A DNA stretch of 64,000 bases, taken from assembly GCF_000236785.1 (NCBI RefSeq), contig NZ_AGUF01000039.1:1-64000 (forward strand). The letters are read 5' to 3'. This DNA is from Achromobacter arsenitoxydans SY8 (lineage in GTDB: Bacteria; Pseudomonadota; Gammaproteobacteria; Burkholderiales; Burkholderiaceae_B). The position numbers were made by a program, and so were the translations under genes. Below are positions 10,358-19,275 of this stretch, in pieces. Position 1 is the first letter of the stretch, and each line of letters opens with the position of its first letter. Below the pieces are notes generated by a model. That model was not told the origin of the DNA and did no database searches. It was given only the letters and a program-made list of their open reading frames with translations.

Positions 10358-11131
10358 ATGCCCAATTTTTCCATGCGCGATTCCGAGAACCGCCACCGGA
10401 GCATCTACCTGCTTCCGAACGCGTTCACCACCGCCGCTTTGTTCGCCGGGTTCTATGCCGTGGTGCAGGCTATGAACGACCGCTTCGAAGTGGCCGCCAT
10501 CGCCATTTTCGTCGCCATGGTGCTGGACGGCATGGACGGGCGGGTGGCCCGCCTGACCAACACGCAGTCCGCCTTCGGCGAGCAATACGACTCGCTGTCC
10601 GACATGACGTCGTTTGGCGTTGCGCCCGCACTCGTCATGTACGAATGGATCCTGAACGACCTGGGCCGCTGGGGCTGGCTCGCGGCGTTCGTCTATGTGT
10701 CCGGCGCGGCGCTGCGCCTGGCGCGGTTCAACACCAACATCGCCGTCGTGGACAAGCGCTTCTTCCAGGGCTTGCCCAGCCCCGCCGCGGCCGCGCTCGT
10801 GGCGGGCTTCGTCTGGCTGGCGGTGGACAACAAGCTGCCCATCCACGACAGCCTGATGGCCTGGGTGGCGTTCACGCTCACCATGTACGCGGGCATCACC
10901 ATGGTGTCGAACGCGCCGTTCTTCAGCGGCAAGAGCTTCGCGCTGGGCCGCAGCGTGCCTTTCTGGGGCATCCTGCTGGTGGTGGCCGTGTTCGTGTTCG
11001 TGTCCAGCGATCCCCCGGTCGTCCTGTTCGGCCTGTTCGTGCTGTATGGCCTGTCGGGCTGGGTCACCTGGGCGTGGCGCTGGAACAAGGCCCGGCGCCT
11101 GCAGCAAGAGCGCCGGGGCCATTCGTCCTGA
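10358..11131 (+). CDS. pssA: CDP-diacylglycerol--serine O-phosphatidyltransferase
   Basis: The 257-residue membrane enzyme makes phosphatidylserine from CDP-diacylglycerol and serine, the precursor of phosphatidylethanolamine. The CDP-alcohol phosphotransferase signature D-G-x2-A-R-x8-G-x3-D-x3-D is complete at D60, G61, A64, R65, G74, D78 and D82. About six to eight hydrophobic helices follow. This is the type II (B. subtilis-like) enzyme rather than the PLD-like E. coli form. It is separated from ilvC by a terminator, so it has its own promoter. Confidence 0.94.
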   Translation: MPNFSMRDSENRHRSIYLLPNAFTTAALFAGFYAVVQAMNDRFEVAAIAIFVAMVLDGMDGRVARLTNTQSAFGEQYDSLSDMTSFGVAPALVMYEWILNDLGRWGWLAAFVYVSGAALRLARFNTNIAVVDKRFFQGLPSPAAAALVAGFVWLAVDNKLPIHDSLMAWVAFTLTMYAGITMVSNAPFFSGKSFALGRSVPFWGILLVVAVFVFVSSDPPVVLFGLFVLYGLSGWVTWAWRWNKARRLQQERRGHSS

Positions 11132-11147
11132 TGCCACAAAGAAAAGA

Positions 11148-11177
11148 ACCCGCCTCTGTGAAGGCGGGTTTTTCTTT
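11148..11177. terminator. Terminator between pssA and the convergent lipoprotein gene
   Basis: A stem AACCCGCCT (11148-11156) / AGGCGGGTT (11162-11170) is flanked by an A-rich tract on the left and TTTTCTTT on the right, so it can work in both directions. Confidence 0.85.
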
Positions 11178-11188
11178 GGGCGGCGCGC

Positions 11189-11707
11189 TCAATGCCACAT
11201 GAATTTGTCGTCGTCGTACATGGGGTCGGGGCCGGGATGAAAGCGCGTCACCTTGCTGCCGTCGCGGCTCATGTAGACGTACATCAGCGAATTCCACACG
11301 CTGTTTTCGCGGTAACGATAGGACCAGACGACCTCGCGCTTTTCACCCAGGCCGACCGTGTCGATCCGGGCGGGCGGCCCGAACTCGCAGCGGACGCGTT
11401 CCGGTCCCCAGTCGCCGGTTTCCAGCACCCTGAAATGCTCGTCGGTCAGGAGCGGCGTCACGCGGTCCACCCGGCCATCCGTGCCCACGTTGGCGCCCCA
11501 GGCGTACTGACCCATGGGTTGCTGGGTCCAGATGACGCGGCGGCCGCCGTTGGCCTGCGGGCACTCGAAATTGGGCGCCCCGAATTGCGCCTGGACGTCC
11601 GCCAGCGGCGTGCCGGGCGGCACTTGGGCCATGTTGGCGCAGGCGGCCAGCCCCGTCAGCGCCAGGGAAGCGAGGGTCAAGCGGGCTATTCTGTAACAAT
11701 TGATCAT
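11189..11707 (-). CDS. Putative outer-membrane lipoprotein, SmpA/BamE-like
   Basis: A 172-residue protein with a lipoprotein signal peptide; the lipobox LTGLAAC puts the lipidated cysteine at residue 23. Right after it comes MAQVPPGTPLADVQAQFGAPNFEC, the 'start-of-helix, G-x-P' pattern of SmpA/OmlA (BamE) folds. A second copy of the pattern (VRCEFGPPARIDTV) sits near residue 105, suggesting two such units. Members are envelope lipoproteins; a specific role in BAM is not supported. Convergent with pssA and divergent from rpsO. Confidence 0.7.
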   Translation of the reverse strand: MINCYRIARLTLASLALTGLAACANMAQVPPGTPLADVQAQFGAPNFECPQANGGRRVIWTQQPMGQYAWGANVGTDGRVDRVTPLLTDEHFRVLETGDWGPERVRCEFGPPARIDTVGLGEKREVVWSYRYRENSVWNSLMYVYMSRDGSKVTRFHPGPDPMYDDDKFMWH

Positions 11708-11764
11708 GTTTTTCTCCTTCCGGTGCCGCGGGACGGAGGCCTCTCGCAGGGGCGCCGACCCTCA

Positions 11765-11794
11765 TTGGGGTAATTCTAGCTATTCAGCTATAAT
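11765..11794 (+). promoter_or_regulatory. Candidate sigma-70 promoter for rpsO-pnp
   Basis: A perfect -10 hexamer TATAAT at 11789-11794, in a locally AT-rich patch, is preceded at 18-bp spacing by TTGGGG (11765-11770), a weak -35. It would give a leader of about 150 nt before rpsO. The -10 is convincing; the -35 is not. Confidence 0.45.
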
Positions 11795-11832
11795 CATCGA
11801 GCTTTATCAAGTGTATTGATTCTGCAAGATAC

Positions 11833-11896
11833 TTTGCGCGCGCCAACATTGGCTGCAGTGAGAAAGCGAATTTAGCCAGGTCGCGCGCAAATTTTT
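11833..11896 (+). promoter_or_regulatory. Structured rpsO leader: long-stem hairpin plus T-run (attenuator-like)
   Basis: TTTGCGCGCG (11833-11842) pairs perfectly with CGCGCGCAAA (11882-11891) across a 39-nt loop that holds a smaller TGGCT/AGCCA helix, and five T residues follow at once. A second hairpin CAGGGC/GCCCTG lies at 11908-11925, before the start codon at 11949. The layout (promoter, terminator-like hairpin, second hairpin, ribosomal protein gene) suits autoregulation by S15 or attenuation. Function is inferred. Confidence 0.55.
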
Positions 11897-11948
11897 CCAA
11901 ACCACGTCAGGGCGCCTCGGCCCTGTCGCATGTCCGAAGAGGTCATCA

Positions 11949-12218
11949 ATGTCTGTAGCTGACATCAAGAAATCCGATATCGTTGCGCAGTTCCAACGCG
12001 CTCAGGGCGATACCGGCTCCCCCGAAGTCCAGGTGGCTCTGCTCACCGCCCGTATCAACGAACTGACTGGTCACTTCAAAGAACACATGAAGGACCATCA
12101 CTCGCGCCGCGGTCTGCTGCGTATGGTCAGCCGTCGCCGCAAGCTGCTCGACTATCTCAAGGGCCGCAATCCCGATTCGTACCGCGCACTGATCGAAAAA
12201 CTCGGTCTGCGCAAGTGA
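11949..12218 (+). CDS. rpsO: 30S ribosomal protein S15
   Basis: The 89-residue protein binds the central domain of 16S rRNA early in small-subunit assembly. The full-length family sequence is visible, including [28 protein letters not shown] and the C-terminal [14 protein letters not shown]. It sits directly upstream of pnp, an arrangement kept across proteobacteria. A GAGG ribosome site lies seven bases before the ATG. Confidence 0.99.
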   Translation: MSVADIKKSDIVAQFQRAQGDTGSPEVQVALLTARINELTGHFKEHMKDHHSRRGLLRMVSRRRKLLDYLKGRNPDSYRALIEKLGLRK

Positions 12219-12244
12219 TCGACGGGGCTGGCTCCCCATGACGC

Positions 12245-12287
12245 AACCGTGGTCGGTGCGACGCATGTCGCAGCGGCCACGGTTTTT
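12245..12287 (+). terminator. rpsO-pnp intergenic hairpin
   Basis: The stem AACCGTGG (12245-12252) / CCACGGTT (12277-12284) closes a second helix (TGCGAC/GTCGCA) and is followed by TTTC. In E. coli the equivalent position holds the leaky rpsO terminator and an RNase III site that controls pnp mRNA. A similar role here is inferred from position and shape. Confidence 0.65.
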
Positions 12288-12308
12288 CATTTGTAAGGAA
12301 TAATCGTC

Positions 12309-14471
12309 ATGTTCAATAAAGTGACAAAATCGTTCCAGTACGGCCAGCACACGGTCGTCCTGGAAACCGGCGAAATCGCTCGCCAGGCTTCCGGCGCCGT
12401 TGTGGTGTCGATCGAGGACACCGTTGTCCTGGCCACGGTCGTGGCTTCCAAGAAGGCCAAGCCGGGTCAGACGTTTTTTCCCCTGACCGTCGACTACATC
12501 GAGAAGACCTACGCCGCCGGCCGCATCCCGGGCGGGTTCTTCAAGCGCGAAGGCAAGCCGTCCGAAAAGGAAACGCTGACCTCCCGCCTGATCGACCGTC
12601 CCCTGCGTCCGCTGTTCCCCGAAGACTTCTACAACGAAGTCCAGGTGGTCATCCACACGCTGTCGGTCAATCCTGAGATCGACCCCGACATCGCCGCCAT
12701 GATCGGCGCGTCCGCCGCCCTGGCCATCTCGGGCATCCCGTTCAGCGGCCCCATCGGCGCCGCGCGCGTGGGCTACATCGACGGCCAATACGCCCTGAAC
12801 CCGACCGCTACGCAGCTCAAGTCCTCGAAGCTGGACCTCGTCGTCGCCGGCACGGAAAACGCCGTGCTGATGGTGGAATCGGAAGCCGACCAGCTGTCCG
12901 AAGAAGTCATGCTGGGCGGCGTGGTGTACGGCCACGAGCAAATGCAGGCTGTCATCAACGCCATCCACGAACTGGTCAAGGACGCCGGCAAGCCCGATTG
13001 GGACTGGCAGGCTCCCGCCAAGGACGAGGCCCTGATCGCTGCGGTGACCGCCGCCGCCCAGGAAGGCCTGAACGCCGCCTACCAGATCCGCGAAAAGCAG
13101 GCCCGCACCGCCAAGCTGCGTGAAGTGTCGGCCGACGTGTCGGCCAAGCTGGCCGCCGCCGCCGCCGAAAAGGGCGAATCGCTGCCGGACGCCGTCACCG
13201 TCGACAACATCATGTTCTCGCTGGAATCGGCCATCGTCCGCGGCCAGATCCTGAACGGCGAGCCGCGTATCGACGGCCGCGACACCCGCACCGTGCGCCC
13301 GATCAGCGTGCGTCTGGGCGTGCTGCCCCGCGCGCACGGCAGCGCCCTGTTCACCCGCGGTGAAACCCAGGCGCTGGTCGTTGCCACGCTGGGCACCAAG
13401 CAAGACGAACAGATCATCGACGCGCTCATGGGCGAGTACCGCGACCGCTTCATGATGCACTACAACATGCCTCCGTTCGCCACCGGCGAAACGGGCCGCA
13501 TCGGTGTGCCCAAGCGCCGCGAAATCGGCCACGGCCGCCTTGCCAAGCGTTCGCTGATCCCGCTGCTGCCGGCCCCCGAAGACTTCCAGTACACGATCCG
13601 CCTCGTGTCGGAAATCACCGAATCCAACGGCTCCTCGTCGATGGCATCGGTCTGCGGCGGCTCGCTGGCCATGATGGACGCCGGCGTGCCGGTCAAGGAT
13701 CACGTGGCCGGCGTGGCCATGGGCCTGATCCTGGACGGCGGCAAGTTCGCCGTGCTGACGGACATCCTGGGCGACGAAGATCACCTGGGCGACATGGACT
13801 TCAAGGTTGCGGGCACCGAAAACGGCGTCACCGCACTGCAGATGGACATCAAGATCCAGGGCATCACCAAGGAAATCATGCAAGTGGCGCTGGCTCAGGC
13901 CCGCGAAGGCCGCCTGCACATCCTGGGCAAGATGAAGGATGCGCTGGACGGTTCGCGTGGCGAGCTGTCGGCTTTCGCTCCGCGCATGCTGACCATCAAG
14001 ATCAACCCCGAGAAGATCCGCGACGTGATCGGCAAGGGCGGCGCCACCATCCGCGCGCTGACCGAAGAAACCGGCACGCAGATCGACATCTCCGACGACG
14101 GCACGATCGTGATCGCCAGCGTCGACGAAGCGCAGGCCAAGGAAGCCCAGCGCCGCATCGTCGAACTGACCGCCGACGTCGAAGTGGGCCAGATCTACGA
14201 AGGCTCGGTCCTGCGCCTGCTGGACTTCGGCGCCATCGTGCAGGTGCTGCCGGGCCGCGACGGCCTGCTGCACATCTCGGAAATCGCCAACTACCGCATC
14301 GCGAACATCAACGATGTGCTGAAGGTCGGCCAGCAAGTCCGCGTCAAGGTCATCGAGGCCGACGACAAGGGCCGTCTGCGCCTGTCCATCAAGGCGATCG
14401 GCGGCATCGAGCAGCAGCAAGCCGCTGCCGCTCCTGAAGCCGCTCCCCAATCGGAACCGCAGGCCGAATAA
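12309..14471 (+). CDS. pnp: Polyribonucleotide nucleotidyltransferase (PNPase)
   Basis: A 720-residue 3'-5' phosphorolytic exoribonuclease of the RNA degradosome, trimeric, active on mRNA and sRNA. Two RNase PH cores (about residues 10-235 and 315-550) flank a helical linker. They are followed by a KH domain containing [20 protein letters not shown] (near residues 570-590) and an S1 domain (about 620-690). [10 protein letters not shown] and [12 protein letters not shown] active-site segments are present. Length is normal. The tail is rich in Ala, Gln and Glu. Confidence 0.99.
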   Translation: MFNKVTKSFQYGQHTVVLETGEIARQASGAVVVSIEDTVVLATVVASKKAKPGQTFFPLTVDYIEKTYAAGRIPGGFFKREGKPSEKETLTSRLIDRPLRPLFPEDFYNEVQVVIHTLSVNPEIDPDIAAMIGASAALAISGIPFSGPIGAARVGYIDGQYALNPTATQLKSSKLDLVVAGTENAVLMVESEADQLSEEVMLGGVVYGHEQMQAVINAIHELVKDAGKPDWDWQAPAKDEALIAAVTAAAQEGLNAAYQIREKQARTAKLREVSADVSAKLAAAAAEKGESLPDAVTVDNIMFSLESAIVRGQILNGEPRIDGRDTRTVRPISVRLGVLPRAHGSALFTRGETQALVVATLGTKQDEQIIDALMGEYRDRFMMHYNMPPFATGETGRIGVPKRREIGHGRLAKRSLIPLLPAPEDFQYTIRLVSEITESNGSSSMASVCGGSLAMMDAGVPVKDHVAGVAMGLILDGGKFAVLTDILGDEDHLGDMDFKVAGTENGVTALQMDIKIQGITKEIMQVALAQAREGRLHILGKMKDALDGSRGELSAFAPRMLTIKINPEKIRDVIGKGGATIRALTEETGTQIDISDDGTIVIASVDEAQAKEAQRRIVELTADVEVGQIYEGSVLRLLDFGAIVQVLPGRDGLLHISEIANYRIANINDVLKVGQQVRVKVIEADDKGRLRLSIKAIGGIEQQQAAAAPEAAPQSEPQAE

Positions 14472-14494
14472 GCCCGCAGGTCACTGATTGAAAG

Positions 14495-14521
14495 ACGGCG
14501 CCGAAAGGCGCCGTTTTTTTT
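14495..14521 (+). terminator. Intrinsic terminator after pnp
   Basis: An 8-bp stem ACGGCGCC / GGCGCCGT with a GAAA tetraloop (14503-14506) and eight T residues. Strong and canonical. Confidence 0.95.
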
Positions 14522-14682
14522 CGGGCGCACGGTGGCCACGAATCGGCTTGCCACGGCAGGATGCGAGGCGTCTCCCAACTTCCGCGGCCTTCCTGTAAAG
14601 TCTTGCGCGAGAGAGGCGCCGCCCCGGTCCGGCAGGACGCCCTCGACACGATGTTGAAAGAGGGTATACGGATGAACAAGGC

Positions 14683-15411
14683 ATGACAGCGTGGCCGATA
14701 ACCGCCGTCGCCGGGGCGCTGCTTGCCGCGCTGCTGATGACCGGCTGTATGGCGCCGCCAGGGGCGGGCCAGCGCGGCCCCAGGGGCGAGGACATGTCCG
14801 CCGACCAGCTCGCGCAGACCGATTTCAACCGCACCGTCACGCTCGAAGTTCGCGATAACCTGGCCAGCCTGTATTCGCTGCTGGACAAGCTGTACCGCCG
14901 CAATCCCCGCGAGTGGCGCAAGACCGGCGCGCCTGACCTGGCGACGGCCATCAACCGGGTCAAACATTCCATCGAAGTGCGCGTCCCGCCCAGCGACCTG
15001 TCGGGACTGCGCGACATCCAGATCCTGGCCGTCTCGCTGGATCCGAACTATCCGGGCGACCGCGTCGGCGCTTTCATCTACGGCCTCGCCGACACCATCA
15101 TCGCGGCGCACAACGGCAAGACGCGCCTCTACGCCACTGACGCGCTGGACGGACAGCGGGTCTACAATGCCGCTCGGAACGTCGAGGCCGCGGCGTGGCT
15201 GCTGGCATCGCGGCGCAACAATCAAGGCGAGTTGCTGCTGCTGGCCAACGAAATATCCCCGAACGCCACGAATCTCAGCTTCGAGCGCGAGTTCGGCGCC
15301 ATCATTGGCCGGCTCGACCTGATCGCCAACCTGCTCGGCGAGAACTCCAGGCGCATCGGGATCAACTACGCGCAAGGCCTCCTGCTGTTCAATTTCCTGC
15401 CCGTGCGCTAA
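14683..15411 (+). CDS. Putative lipoprotein of unknown function
   Basis: A 242-residue exported protein. The signal peptide ends in lipobox LMTGC with cysteine 22 as the lipidation site. The rest is mostly alpha-helical by composition, with the repeated pattern NLASLYSLLDKLYRRNPREW near residue 60 and a C-terminal LLGENSRRIGINYAQGLLLFNF. I do not recognise a named family. An ATG 12 bases upstream reads into a stop after four codons, so 14683 is the start. Thirteen bases separate it from the threonine dehydratase gene, so the two may share a transcript. Confidence 0.7.
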   Translation: MTAWPITAVAGALLAALLMTGCMAPPGAGQRGPRGEDMSADQLAQTDFNRTVTLEVRDNLASLYSLLDKLYRRNPREWRKTGAPDLATAINRVKHSIEVRVPPSDLSGLRDIQILAVSLDPNYPGDRVGAFIYGLADTIIAAHNGKTRLYATDALDGQRVYNAARNVEAAAWLLASRRNNQGELLLLANEISPNATNLSFEREFGAIIGRLDLIANLLGENSRRIGINYAQGLLLFNFLPVR

Positions 15412-15424
15412 CAGGATTTCCATC

Positions 15425-16642
15425 GTGATAGATATCGCCTCCATCCAGACCGCCCGCGAGAACCTGCGCGGCCAGGTCCTTAAGACTCCCTTCACCCTGT
15501 CCCGCACGCTGTCCGACATTTTCGGCGCCGAGATCTGGCTGAAATTCGAGAACCTGCAGTTCACCGCGTCCTTCAAGGAGCGGGGGGCATTGAATCGCAT
15601 GCTGACGCTGTCGGACGATGAGCGCGCCAAGGGCGTGATCGCGGTGTCGGCCGGCAATCACGCCCAGGGCGTCGCCTATCATGCGCAGCGCATGGGCGTG
15701 CCCGCCGTGATCGTGATGCCGCGCTTCACCCCCACGGTCAAGGTCGCCAACACGCGGCGCTTCGGCGCCGAAGTCGTGCTGGCCGGCGACACCTTCGACG
15801 ACGCCAAGGCGCGCGGTTACGAGCTGGCCAAAGAACGCGGCCTGATCATGATCCACCCCTACGACGACGAAGCCGTCATCTCGGGGCAGGGGACGGTGGC
15901 GCTGGAGATGCTGGAAGACCAGCCGCAGCTTGACACGCTGGTCATCGCCATCGGGGGCGGCGGGCTGATCTCTGGTATCGCCACGGCGGCCAAGGCCTTG
16001 AAGCCCGGCATCGAGATCGTGGGCGTGCAGACCGAGCGCTTTCCGGCGATGTACGCGGCGGTCAAGGGCGTGTCCATGCCGCAGGGCCAATACACCATCG
16101 CCGAAGGGATCGCCGTCAAGTCTCCTGGCGACCTGACGCTGCCCATCGTGCAACGGCTGGCCGACCGGGTTGAACTGGTCAGCGAGGCCGACATCGAGCA
16201 CGCGATCGTGGTGCTGCTTGAGATCGAAAAGACCGTGGTCGAGGGCGCAGGCGCCGCGGGCCTGGCTGCGCTCCTGCGCGCGCAGGAAGAGGGCAGCGAC
16301 CGCTACAAGGGCAAGCGTATTGGCCTGGTCCTGACGGGCGGCAATATTGATCCGCTGATGCTGGGAGAGCTGATCGAGCGCGGCATGGTGCGCGCAGGCC
16401 GGCTGGCCCGCATCCGTGTCGACCTGCGCGACCTGCCGGGCGCGCTGGCCCATGCCACCAAGCTCATCGCCGACGCGCAGGCCAACATCACCGAAGTGCA
16501 TCACCAGCGGGCGTTCACGTCATTGCCGGTGCGCAACGTCGAGGTGGACTTTGTGCTCCAGACTCGCGGGCCCGAACATATCCAGGAAGTGATCGACGTC
16601 CTGAACGCGGCGGGCTTCGCCGCCAGCAATCACGACCACTAA
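15425..16642 (+). CDS. ilvA: Threonine ammonia-lyase (threonine dehydratase) with ACT domain
   Basis: A 405-residue PLP enzyme that deaminates threonine to 2-oxobutyrate. The cofactor lysine is K51 (SFKERGALNRM), the glycine-rich phosphate loop IGGGGLISG is near residue 180, and an ACT-type regulatory domain fills the last 75 residues (RIRVDLRDLPGALAHATKLI). The single short ACT region and 405-residue length fit the 'catabolic-type with ACT' group, not the roughly 500-residue two-ACT biosynthetic IlvA of E. coli. The start is GTG. The gene symbol is a best guess; tdcB-like would also fit. Confidence 0.88.
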   Translation: MIDIASIQTARENLRGQVLKTPFTLSRTLSDIFGAEIWLKFENLQFTASFKERGALNRMLTLSDDERAKGVIAVSAGNHAQGVAYHAQRMGVPAVIVMPRFTPTVKVANTRRFGAEVVLAGDTFDDAKARGYELAKERGLIMIHPYDDEAVISGQGTVALEMLEDQPQLDTLVIAIGGGGLISGIATAAKALKPGIEIVGVQTERFPAMYAAVKGVSMPQGQYTIAEGIAVKSPGDLTLPIVQRLADRVELVSEADIEHAIVVLLEIEKTVVEGAGAAGLAALLRAQEEGSDRYKGKRIGLVLTGGNIDPLMLGELIERGMVRAGRLARIRVDLRDLPGALAHATKLIADAQANITEVHHQRAFTSLPVRNVEVDFVLQTRGPEHIQEVIDVLNAAGFAASNHDH

Positions 16643-17169
16643 AGCGGCCACGCGGCGGCGTCCGCCGCCGTCACGCTCGTCCAGAACCTTTCACATCGCT
16701 GTCATTCAGCCTTCATGGCCCCGCTGGCAAGAATCGTGGTGATTCCGGTTCCGCTGCGGGGCTTGGCTGCGCCCTTCGCAACCTGATCGACCAGCCGGAT
16801 TCGGCCGCCGACCCACGCCCCGTCGATGCGCGAAAAATGCATCTACATGTTACGGCGCTGATCGTCGTGCTGGCCGCGGGGAACTTTTTCGTGAAAGGCC
16901 AACTTCCACGCGGAACAAGTGCTGGAGCCACGTTCTGGCCCGGCCATGGCGCCGTTTACGCCCTTTGCCAACCGCATCTTGTCCGTTCCATGGTCTAGGG
17001 GATATCCCCAAAAAAATCATGGTTCTTCCGGATATGGGTTATGTCGTGTTGCGAATTAGTATCCTGCGTTCAAGGCGTTTCCGGGCGACATGGCCCGGCG
17101 GCGTTGAACGAAGAATGCGCGCGTCGCGGCACGAAAGCCCGGGCGCGGCAAATCAGGGGAGACAGCGAT
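16643..17169. other. 527-bp intergenic region with no recognised gene
   Basis: No family-recognisable gene. A 53-codon open frame starts at ATG 16837 and ends at 16998; its first third is hydrophobic (HVTALIVVLAAGNFF), but nothing supports expression. CTGTCAT-TCAG-CCTTCAT at 16699-16716 resembles a Pho box (7/7 and 5/7 matches at the right spacing). A perfect 12-bp palindrome GGGGATATCCCC lies at 16998-17009. All are weak leads. Confidence 0.4.
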
Positions 17170-17628
17170 TTGATAAAAAACAGACAGGATTTCTGGTCCG
17201 GCGTGATGTTCATCGTCTTGGGGGGCGCCTTCGCCGCGCAGGCGACCCAGTACTCCATGGGAAGCGCGGCCCGCATGGGACCGGGTTACTTCCCGTTCTG
17301 GCTGGGCATCGTGCTGGCGCTGATGGGCGCGACGGTTCTTTTGGGCGCCTTGTCCCCGAAAGCCCAATCCACCACGATCAGTCGCTACGATTTCCGCATC
17401 CTTTTTCTCGTGATTGGCTCGGTAGCCTTGTACGGCTTCTCTCTGCGCTACCTCGGGCTGTATATCTCAGTATTTTTGCTCGTCCTCATCAGCAGCTACG
17501 CCAGCCACGAATTCAACTGGAAAGTGGCTGTGGCCAACGGCCTGTTCCTGGTGGCGTTTTCCTACATTGCATTCATACGCGGACTTGGGCTGATTTTTCC
17601 GCTGTGGCCCAGCGTATTGACCAACTAG
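17170..17628 (+). CDS. tctB: Tripartite tricarboxylate transporter, small membrane subunit TctB
   Basis: A 152-residue inner-membrane protein with four predicted helices, matching the TctB family (FWSGVMFIVLGGAFAAQATQY; MGPGYFPFWLGIVLALMGA). It pairs with TctA and a periplasmic binding protein to import di- or tricarboxylates using an ion gradient. The chosen start is TTG 17170, which has a strong AGGGGAG site at 17155-17161 and gives the family N-terminus LIKNRQDFWSG; upstream in-frame codons are not conserved in type. tctA follows after 10 bases. No tctC is adjacent. Confidence 0.88.
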   Translation: MIKNRQDFWSGVMFIVLGGAFAAQATQYSMGSAARMGPGYFPFWLGIVLALMGATVLLGALSPKAQSTTISRYDFRILFLVIGSVALYGFSLRYLGLYISVFLLVLISSYASHEFNWKVAVANGLFLVAFSYIAFIRGLGLIFPLWPSVLTN

Positions 17629-17638
17629 GAGACCGGGC

Positions 17639-19144
17639 ATGGAACTACTACAAAACCTGATGATGGGTTTCTCGGTGGCCTTTACCCCCGAGAACCTGAC
17701 TTACGCATTCCTCGGCTGCCTGCTGGGTACGCTGGTCGGCGTGCTGCCCGGCCTGGGGCCGGTGCCTACCATCGCGATGCTGCTGCCCATCACGTACGTG
17801 CTGCCGCCCACTGCTGGGCTGATCATGCTGGCGGGCATCTATTACGGCACGCAGTATGGCGGCTCCACCACGGCCATCCTGGTGAATCTGCCGGGTGAGA
17901 CCTCGGCGGTGGTGACGGTCCTGGATGGTCACCAGATGGCGCGCAATGGACGCGCCGGGGCGGCGCTGTCGCTCGCGGCCATCGGATCCTTTTTTGCCGG
18001 AAGCGTGGCGACGGTGCTCATCGCGGCATTCGCGCCGCCGTTGGCGGAAGTGGCGTTCGCGTTTGGACCCGCGGAGTACTTTTCCCTGATGGCGCTGGGC
18101 CTGATCGGCGCAGTGGTGCTGGCGTCGGGCTCGTTGCCGAAAGCCATTTGCATGATCCTGCTGGGCCTGCTCTTGGGTATGGTCGGCACCGACGTCAACT
18201 CTGGCGTCGCCCGCTACGACTTCAGTATCCCTGAGCTGCAGGACGGCATAGATTTCGCGATCGTTGCAATGGGTGTGTTCGGCCTGTCGGAAATCATGAG
18301 CAACCTGGAACAGAAAGAGAACCGGGTGGAAATTACCGATAAGGTCGGGTCGCTCTATCCCAGCCGCCAGGAATTCCGCGAAGCCGCTCCGGCCATCGTG
18401 CGCGGGACGGCGCTGGGTTCGGCCCTGGGCATCCTGCCCGGCGGCGGTTCGGTGCTGTCCGCTTTCGCGTCTTACACCTTGGAAAAGAAGCTGTCGAAAG
18501 AGCCGGAACGGTTCGGCAAGGGCCACCCCGCGGGATTGGCCGGACCCGAGTCGGCGAATAACGCAGGTGCGCAGACCTCGTTCATTCCGCTGCTTACCCT
18601 GGGTATTCCGGGCAACGCGGTGATGGCGCTGATGGTGGGGGCCATGACCATCCACAACATCCAGCCGGGTCCGCAGGTGATGTCCAGCCATCCGGAGCTT
18701 TTCTGGGGCTTGATCGCGTCCATGTGGATCGGGAACCTGATGCTGGTCATCCTGAACCTGCCGTTGATCGGCATCTGGGTGAAGCTGCTGCGCGTGCCGT
18801 ACCGGATGTTGTTCCCGGCGATTCTCGTGTTCTGCACGATCGGCGTGTACTCGCTGAACTACAACGCGTTCGATATCTTCATGTTCGCCATATTCGGCAT
18901 TGTCGGCTACGTGTGGAGCAAGCTGGGCTGCGAAGGCGCCCCGCTGTTGCTCGGCCTGGTGTTGGGCCCGATGATGGAAGAGAACTTCCGCCGGGCGCTG
19001 CTGCTTTCGCGAGGCGACTTCAGCACCTTTGTCACCCGGCCGCTGTCGGCGACATTGCTGGCGCTTGCTGCAATCCTGCTTGTGCTGGTGGCGATGCCCG
19101 CGCTGCGCAAGAAGCGCGAGGAAGCCTTCGTAGAGGTCGACTGA
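17639..19144 (+). CDS. tctA: Tripartite tricarboxylate transporter, large membrane subunit TctA
   Basis: A 501-residue, roughly 12-helix permease of the TctA family. The conserved loops GVLPGLGPVPTIAMLLP (near residue 40), GTQYGGSTTAILVNLPGE (near 75) and the repeat-related LGILPGGGSVLSAFASYTLEKK and LTLGIPGNAVMALMVGAM are all visible, as expected for the internal two-fold repeat. Together with TctB it forms the membrane part; the binding protein must come from elsewhere, possibly one of the Bug proteins in this window. A terminator follows. Confidence 0.95.
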   Translation: MELLQNLMMGFSVAFTPENLTYAFLGCLLGTLVGVLPGLGPVPTIAMLLPITYVLPPTAGLIMLAGIYYGTQYGGSTTAILVNLPGETSAVVTVLDGHQMARNGRAGAALSLAAIGSFFAGSVATVLIAAFAPPLAEVAFAFGPAEYFSLMALGLIGAVVLASGSLPKAICMILLGLLLGMVGTDVNSGVARYDFSIPELQDGIDFAIVAMGVFGLSEIMSNLEQKENRVEITDKVGSLYPSRQEFREAAPAIVRGTALGSALGILPGGGSVLSAFASYTLEKKLSKEPERFGKGHPAGLAGPESANNAGAQTSFIPLLTLGIPGNAVMALMVGAMTIHNIQPGPQVMSSHPELFWGLIASMWIGNLMLVILNLPLIGIWVKLLRVPYRMLFPAILVFCTIGVYSLNYNAFDIFMFAIFGIVGYVWSKLGCEGAPLLLGLVLGPMMEENFRRALLLSRGDFSTFVTRPLSATLLALAAILLVLVAMPALRKKREEAFVEVD

Positions 19145-19166
19145 CAGGTCGGACACGGTTGGCTCC

Positions 19167-19205
19167 GGGTCTGGTTCGGCGCAAGCCGGCCAGGCCCTTT
19201 TTTTT
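19167..19205 (+). terminator. Intrinsic terminator after tctA
   Basis: GGGTCTGG (19167-19174) pairs with CCAGGCCC (19190-19197) with one G-U wobble, with an inner GGC/GCC helix and GCAA loop, followed by eight T residues. Confidence 0.85.
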
Positions 19206-19275
19206 GCTTCTGGGCGCTCAGGCGGCAGAAGGCGCTTGCCTGGAATCGCTGGCGCGCCCAGTGGCCGCGGCCGCG

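Noticed and set aside
11946-14450. Open frame of 834 codons opposite rpsO-pnp
   Set aside because: Shadow of highly conserved genes; it spans two genes and the gap between them, and the composition is artefactual.
16998-17009. GGGGATATCCCC followed by an A-run, considered as a terminator
   Set aside because: The palindrome has no room for a loop and the A-run is on the wrong side for either strand to terminate.
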